From contig JACQFS010000015.1 of the NCBI GenBank assembly GCA_016199935.1, forward strand, positions 39,455 to 103,454: DNA of 64,000 nucleotides. Direction: 5' to 3'. The notes beneath the pieces are model-generated. The model ran no database searches and was not told where the DNA came from. It saw only the letters and a list, made by a program, of their open reading frames with translations. Shown here piece after piece: positions 52,675-62,458 of this stretch. Position numbers and translations under genes: made by a program. Source of the DNA: Verrucomicrobiota bacterium (GTDB lineage Bacteria > Verrucomicrobiota > Verrucomicrobiia > Limisphaerales > JACQFS01). The number at the start of each line of letters is the position of its first letter. Positions within the stretch are counted from its first letter, which is position 1.

Positions 52675-53672
52675 TTGGCGGACGGGGCTTTCAGTTTCTC
52701 GATGAGATACTGGTGCAACAGCGCGTGCTTCACGCCGGGCGCTTCGGGATAGACCAACTCGCACTCGACGCCGGCAGCCTTGCAATGCTCCTGCAACTTC
52801 ACGCCGAAGTTCGAGGTGTGCGTGGGGTCCTTCTGCTCCTGCCCGAGCGCGGGCGGCGCGCCGAAGCCGAGCCACACGGGCGGATCATCGGCAGTGACGA
52901 GCGCGTAGGGAGAATACTCGGCGATCCACGGCAGGATGGTGTCGCGCTTGGCGAGGAACTCGTCGAACGCGGAGAGCTTCTTCTCCTTGTCGCCCTTGAA
53001 GCCGAACGCATGGCCGCCGTAACGGCTGTTCGGCGTCCACTCCTTCATCTGCGCCGGGTCGAGCGTCGTCTGCGCGCCCGCCACCGCCGCGCACCACAGC
53101 CGCGTGGACTCGCGCGCGACGGGGTCGCTGCTCTTCGGATCGGCTAGGTCCGGATGAAACGCGAGCCAGAGCGACGAGCACGCGCCCGCCGAACCGCCCG
53201 TCGCGCCGATGCGCGCCTTGTCAATGTTCCACACGGCCGCCTTGCTGCGAACGAACTGCAACGCGCGCGCCGCATCGTGCAGCGGCCCCTTCACTGGCGG
53301 CACCACCTGGTCGGCCTCCGCCTGCGCGATGAAGCGGTAGTTGATCGCGACGACGGAAATCCCGGCCGCGAGGTAATTGGCAACCGCGCCCACGCGCCCC
53401 TTGTCGCCGTTCACCCAGCCGCCGCCGTGGATGTAGAACACCACGGGCGTCGGCTGGTCGGACGCGGCCTTGTAGAAATCGAGCACGTGGCGCTCGTGCG
53501 TGCCGTAGGCGACGTTCGCGAGCGTGGGCTTCGGCCCGGCGGGAGCCTTGGGCGCGGCCTTGGCGGGAGCTTCGGATTTTTCGCCGGCCTTGGTTTTTGT
53601 GGGCGCGTCTGCAGCGGGGAGCTGGCCGCCAAAAACGAAAACGGACACCAGCAGTGAAATGAGTTTCTTCAT
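52671..53672 (-). CDS. Secreted alpha/beta hydrolase (carboxylesterase-like), tandem copy B
   Basis: VFYIHGGGWVNGDKGR, IGATGGSAGACSSLWLAFHPDLADP; near-identical along its length to copy A. Confidence 0.9.
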   Translation of the reverse strand: MKKLISLLVSVFVFGGQLPAADAPTKTKAGEKSEAPAKAAPKAPAGPKPTLANVAYGTHERHVLDFYKAASDQPTPVVFYIHGGGWVNGDKGRVGAVANYLAAGISVVAINYRFIAQAEADQVVPPVKGPLHDAARALQFVRSKAAVWNIDKARIGATGGSAGACSSLWLAFHPDLADPKSSDPVARESTRLWCAAVAGAQTTLDPAQMKEWTPNSRYGGHAFGFKGDKEKKLSAFDEFLAKRDTILPWIAEYSPYALVTADDPPVWLGFGAPPALGQEQKDPTHTSNFGVKLQEHCKAAGVECELVYPEAPGVKHALLHQYLIEKLKAPSAK

Positions 53673-53723
53673 GGCCATGATTTGGAGTTTGACTGGCACG
53701 GCGGTGGACAAAGCGCGCATCGC

Positions 53724-54467
53724 TCACTTCTTCGGCAGCGCCGCCTCGATCGCGGCGGCGACTTTCTCGGCGAGGTATTTGTAACCGTCGCCCGTGTAAT
53801 GCACGTTGCCGTCCGGGAGTTGGATTTCCTTGAGCTTCGCCGCCGCGTGCGAGTGGAGGTCGTTCGTGGGGATGCCCGCGTCCTTCATCACGCGTGCGGC
53901 GACCTCGTTGTATTTCAACTCATCGCCGGCAATTCGACCGTCGGAGCCTTCGGAAACCGGCGTGGTGTTGCACCAGATGAGCTTCGCGCCCGTGGCCCTG
54001 AACTGCGTCACCAACTCGCGGAGATTCTTTTCGTAATCCGCGAGGGGCACCTGTAAATGCGAACCGGGCGCCTTCGGATCGGCGCGCTTGCTCGGGTCGT
54101 CCTGGATGTATTTCAAATCGTGCAGGCCCCAGTTGAAATGGATCACGTCCCACTTCGTATCGCCGAGCCACGACTTGAGATTCTTCAAACCGTTCACGGT
54201 CGGGCCGCCGTTGGCGGGAATGCGGTGGACGTTTGCCTTGCCCTTGAGCAGCTCGCGCACGGGAATCGTGTAGCCCATCGAGATCGAATCGCCGATGAGC
54301 AGCACGCGCGGCAGGCCCGGTTCGTCCTCGATCTTCGCGAGCGACGGGCTGGGCGCGCGCTTGGCCTTCGCCTTCGGCTCGGCCTTTTTCTCGGCGGCGA
54401 AAACAGAGCCGCACACCGCGACGAGCAGTGACGAAATGACGAACAGGGGAAGCAGTTTGGATTTCAT
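53724..54467 (-). CDS. SGNH/GDSL hydrolase
   Basis: LPRVLLIGDSISMGYTIPVRELL (block I GDS), HFNWGLHDLKYI; Met at 54467. Confidence 0.87.
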   Translation of the reverse strand: MKSKLLPLFVISSLLVAVCGSVFAAEKKAEPKAKAKRAPSPSLAKIEDEPGLPRVLLIGDSISMGYTIPVRELLKGKANVHRIPANGGPTVNGLKNLKSWLGDTKWDVIHFNWGLHDLKYIQDDPSKRADPKAPGSHLQVPLADYEKNLRELVTQFRATGAKLIWCNTTPVSEGSDGRIAGDELKYNEVAARVMKDAGIPTNDLHSHAAAKLKEIQLPDGNVHYTGDGYKYLAEKVAAAIEAALPKK

Positions 54468-54542
54468 GCAACGGATTCTAGCCACGGATTAAACACGGAG
54501 GAAACACGGATTTTGAGGCGACACTCGCGCGTCGCCGCACGG

Positions 54543-55376
54543 CTACGGCTTGCCTTTGTCCCGGCCCGACCGCTCCCGGATGATCGGCGCGAGGAACTTC
54601 GCCGTCTCGTCGGCAATCACGTTGTAGCCCGCGAGGTTCGGGTGCCGGTCGCCGAACCAGCCGGGCAGATGGCCGAAGACGCCATCGAGCCGGTTGTCCA
54701 TCACGACAACCGTGGGGTCCTTGCCCGGAGTTGTGTAAGGCTTGGCGAGCTCGTGAAATTTCTCCGGCACCTTCGCGAGCGGATAGCGGCGGTAGTTCAA
54801 CATGTCGGGGCCGCGCTTGAGTTCGGCGGCGTAGCGCGGGTAGATATCGAAGAGCGTGAGCTTTTCCCCGGCGGCGACTTCACGGATGAGCTGGTTGATC
54901 TTCGTGCTCGTCGCCTCGTCGGCCATGGGAATCACCGTCATCGGAATCAACACCGCCTTCGGGTGATCCGCGCGCAGCTTCGCGAGCAGTTCATGGAAGT
55001 CCTTCGGGAAATTTTCGACGAAGTTGGTGCGCTTCGAATTGTCGTTCAAGCCGTAGCGGATGAAAATGTAATCGAGCCCCGGCAGCTTCGACGCCTGCTT
55101 CTCGTAGCGGCCCGAATCAATCAGACGCTGGATGAACTCGCCGCTGAGGCCGAGGTTCATCACGTTCACCGGCGGCAGGTCGCCCTCGGCCGCAAGCAGC
55201 AGCCGAATCACGTCCTCGAACTGCGGCTCCTTCGGCGCATACTTCTTCGGAAAGCTCGCCTCAGTCGTGCTGTCGCCGAGCAGCAGAATTTGGATTTTGC
55301 CCTCGTGCTCCGCGCGCAACGTGGTGGGCGTCGCGAGCGCGATGAGGGCGAGAAAAACTGCGCCGATGGTTTTCAT
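54543..55376 (-). CDS. SGNH/GDSL hydrolase
   Basis: KIQILLLGDSTTEASF, FIRYGLNDNS, signal peptide. Confidence 0.87.
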   Translation of the reverse strand: MKTIGAVFLALIALATPTTLRAEHEGKIQILLLGDSTTEASFPKKYAPKEPQFEDVIRLLLAAEGDLPPVNVMNLGLSGEFIQRLIDSGRYEKQASKLPGLDYIFIRYGLNDNSKRTNFVENFPKDFHELLAKLRADHPKAVLIPMTVIPMADEATSTKINQLIREVAAGEKLTLFDIYPRYAAELKRGPDMLNYRRYPLAKVPEKFHELAKPYTTPGKDPTVVVMDNRLDGVFGHLPGWFGDRHPNLAGYNVIADETAKFLAPIIRERSGRDKGKP

Positions 55377-55391
55377 GATTTCAACGTAAGA

Positions 55392-56579
55392 CTACTCCAG
55401 TTTCCCAAACATGATGCGCTCCTTCCGGCTCGGGTCGGAATCGCCCTGCGTCACGGTGAGCCAGATCGCGCCCGCGTGCTCGCGGAAGGTCGGATACTGA
55501 AATGACTTCACGGTCTCGAAGCGATACTTGCGCTCCCAGTTCACGCCGTCGCGCGAGACGTCGAGGTTGAAAACCGAGCGGCTCACGCCCGCGATGCGCG
55601 TGTTCTCCTGCCAGCCGAGATGGTAGATGCCGCCGAACCTGTCGAAGGTCGGCCGCGAGGCCGCGCCGTTTGGCACGAACGCGCGATGCTCGTTCGTCGT
55701 CCAGTGGACGCCGTCGCGGCTCGTGGTGAACGTGTAGTTTTTGTTCCCGCCCTCCTGACGGCAGATCGCCATCCACGTGCCATCGGGCAGGCGGTTCACG
55801 GCGGGCTCGGTGAGCTTGAGCGCCGCCGGCTCGTTGAAATGGCCGACGATCTCGAAGGTGTCCATCGCGGCGTTCAACGTCGCGAGCGCGTTCTGGCCGG
55901 CGGCGTAGTTGTTGATCGCGGCGTAGTGTTTGCCATCGAAAATCTTGACCGGATCGAAAATGTAGAGCCCGTAATCCTTCTCCGGGCGCGTGAAGCCGTG
56001 CGCCACCGCGTCGTCGTAAAACGGCTTGGGCTGCATGTCGAAAACGCCGGCGGCGGTCTTGAGCTTCGCGCGGTGAATCTGGTTTTCAAACTCGCCGCGC
56101 TCCAGATCGAAATCGCGAAACCAAATCTGCGACTGCCGCTTCCCCGGCGCCTCGCTCGCGAAGAAGCAGCGCAGCGTGCGTTCATCCTTCTTCAGCACAC
56201 GCGGCACGAAGCACGCGCCCGCCGGCAGCGTCTCGTTCGCAAACGCCTGCTCCGACTTCGCGACCGGGATGAACTTCTCGACGCTCATCGTCTTCACGTT
56301 CACCACCGACATTGTCACGTAAATGAACGGCCACGACGGTGCCTCGCCCGGCTGCACGTCGTTGGATTCGGAGACGATGTAGGCGCGCCCGTTCACGAGC
56401 GCCATCTCCGCATCGTGCGCGCCCTTGACTTGCGGCGCGGAAGTGTTGATGAGGCCGGCCAGCGCCTTGTCGCCGGCGGCCTTGGGATTCCAATCGGCAG
56501 GGAGAACCTTCTCTTGCGCTTCGGCGACAGGCACGCAGAGCGAAGGAACCAACGCGGCGAGGGCGAACAGGCGTTTCAT
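55392..56579 (-). CDS. Sialidase-like (exo-alpha-sialidase family) secreted protein
   Basis: Signal peptide; beta-propeller strands with TFTTSRDGVHWT and LDVSRDGVNWERK Asp-box-like segments. Confidence 0.7.
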   Translation of the reverse strand: MKRLFALAALVPSLCVPVAEAQEKVLPADWNPKAAGDKALAGLINTSAPQVKGAHDAEMALVNGRAYIVSESNDVQPGEAPSWPFIYVTMSVVNVKTMSVEKFIPVAKSEQAFANETLPAGACFVPRVLKKDERTLRCFFASEAPGKRQSQIWFRDFDLERGEFENQIHRAKLKTAAGVFDMQPKPFYDDAVAHGFTRPEKDYGLYIFDPVKIFDGKHYAAINNYAAGQNALATLNAAMDTFEIVGHFNEPAALKLTEPAVNRLPDGTWMAICRQEGGNKNYTFTTSRDGVHWTTNEHRAFVPNGAASRPTFDRFGGIYHLGWQENTRIAGVSRSVFNLDVSRDGVNWERKYRFETVKSFQYPTFREHAGAIWLTVTQGDSDPSRKERIMFGKLE

Positions 56580-56589
56580 TATTTCGCCA

Positions 56590-59575
56590 TCACTCCTTGG
56601 TCACCACTTCATCGAGGTTCAGCAGCACGTTGGCCGTGAGCGTGTAGGCGGCGAGTTCGGCCGGGTCGAGTTTCGCGTCGGGTTTCGATTCACCGAGTGC
56701 GACGAGTTTCTTCGCGGCCTCGGCTTCGGCGCGATATTTCACGAGGCGTTTCTCCAGACCCGCGGTGAGCACTTTCAAATCAGCAGCATCCGGCTGGCGG
56801 CTCGTGACGCGGCGGAAACCCCACGCGATGCGCTCGGCGGGCGTGGCACCGCCATCGGTCATCATGTGCTGCGCGAGCGCGCGGGCGGCCTCGACGTAGG
56901 TGATCTCGTTCAGCAACGCGAGCGCCTGGAGCGGCGTGTTGGTGCGCGGGCGTTTCACCGTGCAGATCTCGCGCGAGGGCGAATCGAACAGCAGCATCGT
57001 GGGCGGCGCGGCAGTGCGCTTCCAGATGGTGTAGAACGTGCGGCGGTAGAGCGCGTCGCCCGTGTCGTGCTTGTAGCCGCGCAGGTCGCCGTATTTGCTC
57101 GTCTCGTCCCACACGCCCTCGGGCATGTAGGGGCGCACGCTCGGCCCGCCGATCTTCTCGACGAGCAATCCGCTCGCGGCGAGCGCCTGGTCGCGGATGA
57201 CCTCGGCGGGCAGGCGGAAACGCGGGCCGCGCGCAAGCAGGCGATTCTCCGGATCGCGCTCGACCAGCGCCGGTGTGACCTTCGACGACTGCCGATATGT
57301 CGCGCTCATCACGATCAACTTCTGCATCGCCTTCATGTCCCACTTGAGCCGGACAAACTCGGTCGCGAGCCAGTCGAGCAACTCCGGATGGCTCGCCGGC
57401 TCGGACTGCATGCCGAAGTTCTCGCTCGTCTTCACGAGGCCAGTGCCGAAAAATTTCTCCCACTGGCGGTTCACCCACACGCGCGCGGTGAGCGGATGCT
57501 GCGGGTCCACGAGCCACTTCGCGAGGCCGAGGCGGTTGGTCGGCGAGCCCACGGGCATGGGCGGCAGCACGGCGGGCAGCGCGGCGAAAACGGCGTCGCC
57601 CGGCTTGTCGTATTGGCCGCGGATGAGCAACCGCGCCTCGCGCGGCTTGGCGAGTTCCTTCATCACCATCACGGTCGGCAGCTTGCTTTCGAAATCCTCG
57701 ACGGACTTCTTCGCGGCGGCGAGGGCGTCGTCGGCCTGCTTGACGGGGCTGGCGATGTTGGCACGAAAAAATTTCTCCAGCTCGGCGCGCTGCTTCGCGT
57801 TCCGCTTCTCGGGCGCGGTCGCGAGAATCTGCTTCAACGACTCGGGCACGCCGCCCTTTGGCCTTCGCCTTCGCTTTGCCTTTCGCCGCTGGCTCGGGTG
57901 CGGCGGGCACGAGCGACTCGATGCCGTAACCCTTCTGCGAGTAGTCCGCCTCGGCCTTGGTGAAGGAAACTTTCACCGGTTGCACGAGTCCAGGCGCAGA
58001 GATTTCCGCCTCGACTTTGCTGAGAACAAAGTTGCCGTTGCCATTTCGTCCGAGACTTTTCTCCGGCAGGCTCGTGTCAGGGAACGCTTCGAGCAGCACG
58101 CCGGTGAACTGCCCCGCCGCGAGCGGCACGGTGATGACGTAGGTGTCCTTCGGCGGATTCTTTCCGCTCGCGAGATACGAGCCGTCCGCCTGGCGCGCGA
58201 GCGTGGCGCCGCCGAGCGACAGCACTTCGGTCGGCGCGAGTTGCGTCCACGTGCTCGCTTCGGAATCGGCTTTCGCGCGGAAGCCCGGCTCCCACGCGGC
58301 GACGAGCTTCGGCAATTCCTTCTGCGCCTCGGCGACCTTCGCCTGCGCGGCGGTCACTTTGTTTTCAAGAACCGCGAGTTGCGCCTCCTGCTCCGGCGAG
58401 GGCACGAGCACGGACGGCTCGGGATTGCCGCCACCGCGGTTGGCCTTGATGCCGCCGAGCGTGCCGCTCTCGTCCACGTTGTTGAAGAAGGCGAAGAGCT
58501 GGTAAAATTCCCTCTGCGTGACGGGGTCGTATTTGTGGTCGTGGCAGCGGCAGCAGTTGAGCGTGAGCGCCATCCACGTCGCGCCGGTCGTCTCCACGCG
58601 GTCAATGATGTTCTCGATGCGCCATTCGTCGGCGATGATGCCGCCCTCGCCGTTGATGCGATGGTTGCGATGGAAGCCGGTCGCGACGATCTGCGCGCGC
58701 GTCGGGTTCGGCAGGAGATCGCCGGCAAGTTGCTCGATGGTGAACTGGTCGAAGGGCTTGTTGTCGTTGAACGCGGCGATGACCCAGTCGCGCCACGGCC
58801 ACATGCTGCGGCTGCTGTCGGTCTGGAAGCCGTGGCTGTCGGCGTAGCGCGCGTAATCGAGCCAGTTCATCGCCATGCGCTCGCCGTAGCGCGGCGAGGC
58901 GAGCAGACGATCCACGACATTCTCGTAAGCCTTCGGCGATTTGTCCGCGGCGAACGCATCCACTTCCTCCGGCGTGGGCGGAATGCCGGCGAGGTCGAGC
59001 GAGACGCGGCGGATGAGCGTGACGCGATCGGCCTCGGGCGAGCGCGAAAGTTTTTCCGAGGCGAGGCGGGCGAGGATGAAATTATCAACCGGATTCTGAA
59101 CCAGAAACTTTGAACCTTGAACCTTGAACTTTGAACTTTGAACCACGGGCACGGCCGGTCGCCTTGGCGCGCTGAACGCCCAATGCCCCTGATACTCCGC
59201 GCCCTCGGCGACCCAGCGGCGGAACGTCTCCTTCTGCGCCAGCGTGAGGTCTTTGTGCGCGGACTTCGGCGGCATCAGGTCGTCCTCGTCCTTCGCGAAG
59301 ATGCGGCGGATGATTTCCGATTTGTCAGGCTTGCCGGGGACGACTGCGACATCGCCGGACTTGCCCGCCTTGAGCGCCTCTTCGCGGCTGTCTAGGCGGA
59401 GCTTGCCCTTGCGCGCCTTCTCGTCGTTGCCGTGGCAGTGAAAGCACGTGTCCGACATGATGGGCCGGATGTCGCGGTTGAAATCCACCTTGCCCGTCGT
59501 CGCCGCGTGAGCAGGGCCGCCCGCCGTCACGAGGGTCAGGGCTGAAACGATGCTGAACAGTGTGCGCATGGTCAT
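56590..59575 (-). pseudogene. DUF1549/DUF1553 protein with cytochrome c domain, split by an apparent +1 frameshift near 57854
   Basis: N-terminal frame (59575 to ~57857) ends in PAAKGKAKAKAK; C-terminal frame continues from GGVPESLKQILATAPEKRNAKQ to 56590. Removing one G from GGG (57854-57856) restores AKGGVPESL. Confidence 0.85.
59105..59142. repeat. Tandem heptamer-like repeat (aactttg/aaccttg) inside CDS
   Basis: gaaactttgaaccttgaaccttgaactttgaactttgaacc; read on the minus strand as VQSSKFKVQGSKF. Confidence 0.92.
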
Positions 59576-59687
59576 TTGAAAAGCCGTGGCCCATTTGAAG
59601 CCGACGGCGATGGGCTATTCATCCCACATCCGCCCGCCAATTGCCATGCCCGGCGCTACCGGCGCTTATGTAAAATCACCGCCCATC

Positions 59688-60674
59688 TCAGTGCGCCGCG
59701 AACTCCCGGTGCAACGCGCGCAGCGAATCGCGCACCACGTTCAGGTCGCCGACGATGACGAACTGACGGAAAGCGTAGTCTCCGGGCGTCACGCCATGCA
59801 CCGCGTCGCGGCGGCGGAAGACGCAGTTCCATTTCACCACGCGTGCGTCGGGAAAACGGAAGCGACCGTAGCGCGGGCCGGTCTCGGGCGAGAAGATGCC
59901 CATCGCGTGGCTGCCGCTTTCGGTCGCGAGGATAACCGGGAAGTTTTGTTCGCCGTTTCCGCCTTCGAGCGGCTCCAACTCGCCACTCGCCGGATTGAAT
60001 TTCCAAAACTTCGAGAACTCCGCCGGCATGTAGCCCGTCACCGCTTCGAACACCGCCTCGTTGTGCCGTTCGCCCACGGGCAGACCGAAGGTCACGTCGT
60101 AACGGATGACGTGGTGCATCCCGCGCCAGCCGATCTCGACGCGCTTGGTGATGAGATGATCGGAGAGGATCGCTGTGTTCTTCGCCGGATGGCCCTCGGA
60201 CATCTCACTGGGCACGAGCCAGAAGGCCATCTGCGTGGTGGTCTGGAGCACGTTGCTTTTCGCGACGAGGTGCAGCAGGCGACTGGAGGATTTCGGCCCC
60301 GCGCCATCGAGTCGCGAGCCGGCCTCCGTGGGGTTAAACGTCTCGGCGATGATCGGCGTGCCGAGGTCGCAGTTGATCGCCGACTGCAACTGCCGCCCGT
60401 GGTCGGTCGAGTCAATGAACTCCTTGCCATTCCACGTCACCGAATGAATCGCGCCCGCGAGCCGCGCCGTGGTGGTGATGACGATGTCGGAGACGCCGGC
60501 GCGCGTGCGGATGGAGGCGTCGCCTTCGGCGGCGAATGACCAAGGACCAAGGACCAAGGACCAAAGAAGGACCAAGCTCCAAATTCCAAATCGAATTTCC
60601 GACCACGGTCGGCATCTTGGCGATTTGAAATTGGAGCTTCCTTGGTCCTTGGTCATTTGTCCTTGGTCATTCAT
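59688..60674 (-). CDS. Secreted protein of unknown function with repeat-encoded signal peptide
   Basis: ATG at 60674, SD-like aagaagga upstream; MNDQGQMTKDQGSSNFKSPRCRPWSEIRFGIWSLVLLWSLVLGPWSFAAEGD then a coherent folded-looking body. Confidence 0.8.
   Translation of the reverse strand: MNDQGQMTKDQGSSNFKSPRCRPWSEIRFGIWSLVLLWSLVLGPWSFAAEGDASIRTRAGVSDIVITTTARLAGAIHSVTWNGKEFIDSTDHGRQLQSAINCDLGTPIIAETFNPTEAGSRLDGAGPKSSSRLLHLVAKSNVLQTTTQMAFWLVPSEMSEGHPAKNTAILSDHLITKRVEIGWRGMHHVIRYDVTFGLPVGERHNEAVFEAVTGYMPAEFSKFWKFNPASGELEPLEGGNGEQNFPVILATESGSHAMGIFSPETGPRYGRFRFPDARVVKWNCVFRRRDAVHGVTPGDYAFRQFVIVGDLNVVRDSLRALHREFAAH
60535..60671. repeat. Long imperfect inverted repeat of CCAAGGA/CCTTGGT heptamers, within a CDS start
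   Basis: Left arm 60535-60593 aatgaccaaggaccaaggaccaaggacc...gctccaaattccaaatcg; right arm 60621-60671 cgatttgaaattggagcttccttggtccttggtcatttgtccttggtcatt; central ccgaccacggtcgg hairpin. Confidence 0.92.
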
Positions 60675-60688
60675 TTCCTTCTTCTGTC

Positions 60689-62413
60689 TCACGGCCGCGG
60701 CAGCACATGCGTGCGCTTCGCCCACACGTCCCACTTCGCGGACATTTCTTTCACACGCTCGGGCTGCGACGCGGCGAGGTTGTTCAGCTCCACGCGGTCG
60801 GCGTCCATGTCGTAAAGCTCCCACGGCGCGGCGGCGAAAGAGACGAGTTTCCATTTGCCCTCGCGAATCGCGCGGTTGCCTTCGTGTTCCCAGGCGAGGA
60901 ACTCGCGTTCGACCGGTTGGTTCGCGAACGCCGGCAGGAGACTCTTGCCTTCGCGCGGAAGGATTTTGTTTCCGTTCAACTCCCCCGGATACTTCGCGCC
61001 CGCGAGCTCCACGCACGTCGCCATGAGATCAATGAGGTGGCCCTGCTGCGCGCGGAACTCGCCCTTTGCCTTCACGCCCGCCGGCCAGTGCGCGATGAGC
61101 GGCGTGCTGATTCCGCCCTCGTGGTCGTAGTGCTTGTAGAGTCGCCACGGCGTGTTGCACGCGTTGGCCCAGCCGGAGCCGTAGCTCGGGAACGAGCCGG
61201 GGCCGCCCATCTTCGCGAGCTCGTCGCCGCGGTAGAGTTTGTTCGGCAACGCCTGTGTGCCCTGATTGAGGCCGGTGCCGGGCACGGGATTCGGCGTCGC
61301 CAACATCTCGAAGCCGAACGGTTCCCACTCGGCGCACGCGCCGTTGTCGCTGAGGAAAAAGATGAGCGTGTTGTCGAGTTGGCCGCCTGCGCGCAGGTCG
61401 GCGAGGAGCCGGCCGATGTTGCGGTCCATGCCCGTGACCATGCCTGCATAAACGGCCATGCGCTGCGCGAGGTCGGCACGGCGCTCGGCGGGCAAGGAAT
61501 CCCACGCGGGATTTTTCCCATCGGCAGTCATCGAACCCTCGCGCGTGGAGGCGACGACGTGCGGGATTTTGCTGCGCGGCGTGAGCGTGGTGCCGTCGGG
61601 CAGCAGGCCGATTTTCTTCTGCCGCGCGAGACGTTGCTCGCGGATTTTGTCCCAACCCTGCGCGTAGATTTCCGGATAGCCGGCCATGTCATCCTTGCGC
61701 GAGGCGATGGGGAAATGCGCCGCCTGATACGCAACATAGAGCAGCCACGGCGCGCCGGACTTCCCCATGTCGGCGAGAAAATCCAGCGCGTGATCGGTGA
61801 GCGCGTCGGTAGCGAAAAATTCGCCCGGCTTGTAGCTGCGCTGCGGTCTGCCCTCGGGCAGGCGCGTCATCATGCGCGGCTCCCACGAGTCCACGCCGTA
61901 GCCGCTGACGAAGCCGTAGAAGTCATCGAAGCCGCGTTTGGCCGGCAGCTCGCGGTCGCCCACGTGCCATTTGCCGACGGCGGCGGTGCGGTAGCCGGCG
62001 GGCTTGAGCACCTGCGCGATGGTCACGCAGCTCTCGTTGAGCGCTCCGCGGTAGCCGGGAAATTTTTCCCCCTGATCGCCCGCGCCGGGATATTTCGCGG
62101 CCTTGTCCGAGGTCATCAGCCCAATGCCGGCCTGGTGCGGATAAAGCCCCGTGAGCAGCGATGCGCGCGAGGGACAGCAGCGCGTGCAATTGTAGAACTG
62201 CGTGAAGCGCAGCCCGCCCGCCGCGAGCGCGTCGAGATTCGGCGTTCGGATCTCGCCTCCGTAACAGCCGAGGTCCGACCAGCCGAGGTCGTCGGCGAGG
62301 ATGATGAGGATGTTGGGTTTCGCGGGCGCGGCGGCGGCGGGAGTAACGAGTAAGCAGTAATCCGTAAACAGCGCCGCCAGCGCGGCGGGAAAAAGTCGGG
62401 CGATGGATTTCAT
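60689..62413 (-). CDS. Sulfatase (CCPSR)
   Basis: PNILIILADDLGWSDLGCYGGEIRTPNLD, CTRCCPSRASLLTGLYPHQAG; ATG at 62413 with signal peptide. Confidence 0.94.
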   Translation of the reverse strand: MKSIARLFPAALAALFTDYCLLVTPAAAAPAKPNILIILADDLGWSDLGCYGGEIRTPNLDALAAGGLRFTQFYNCTRCCPSRASLLTGLYPHQAGIGLMTSDKAAKYPGAGDQGEKFPGYRGALNESCVTIAQVLKPAGYRTAAVGKWHVGDRELPAKRGFDDFYGFVSGYGVDSWEPRMMTRLPEGRPQRSYKPGEFFATDALTDHALDFLADMGKSGAPWLLYVAYQAAHFPIASRKDDMAGYPEIYAQGWDKIREQRLARQKKIGLLPDGTTLTPRSKIPHVVASTREGSMTADGKNPAWDSLPAERRADLAQRMAVYAGMVTGMDRNIGRLLADLRAGGQLDNTLIFFLSDNGACAEWEPFGFEMLATPNPVPGTGLNQGTQALPNKLYRGDELAKMGGPGSFPSYGSGWANACNTPWRLYKHYDHEGGISTPLIAHWPAGVKAKGEFRAQQGHLIDLMATCVELAGAKYPGELNGNKILPREGKSLLPAFANQPVEREFLAWEHEGNRAIREGKWKLVSFAAAPWELYDMDADRVELNNLAASQPERVKEMSAKWDVWAKRTHVLPRP

Positions 62414-62458
62414 GGGCACGCGCGTTTGTAACAGCCCGGTCTGCGCCGCGCCAGCGTG

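Noticed and set aside
60707-62353. 548-aa plus-strand ORF opposite the sulfatase
   Set aside because: Shadow ORF with biased composition; the sulfatase is on the minus strand.
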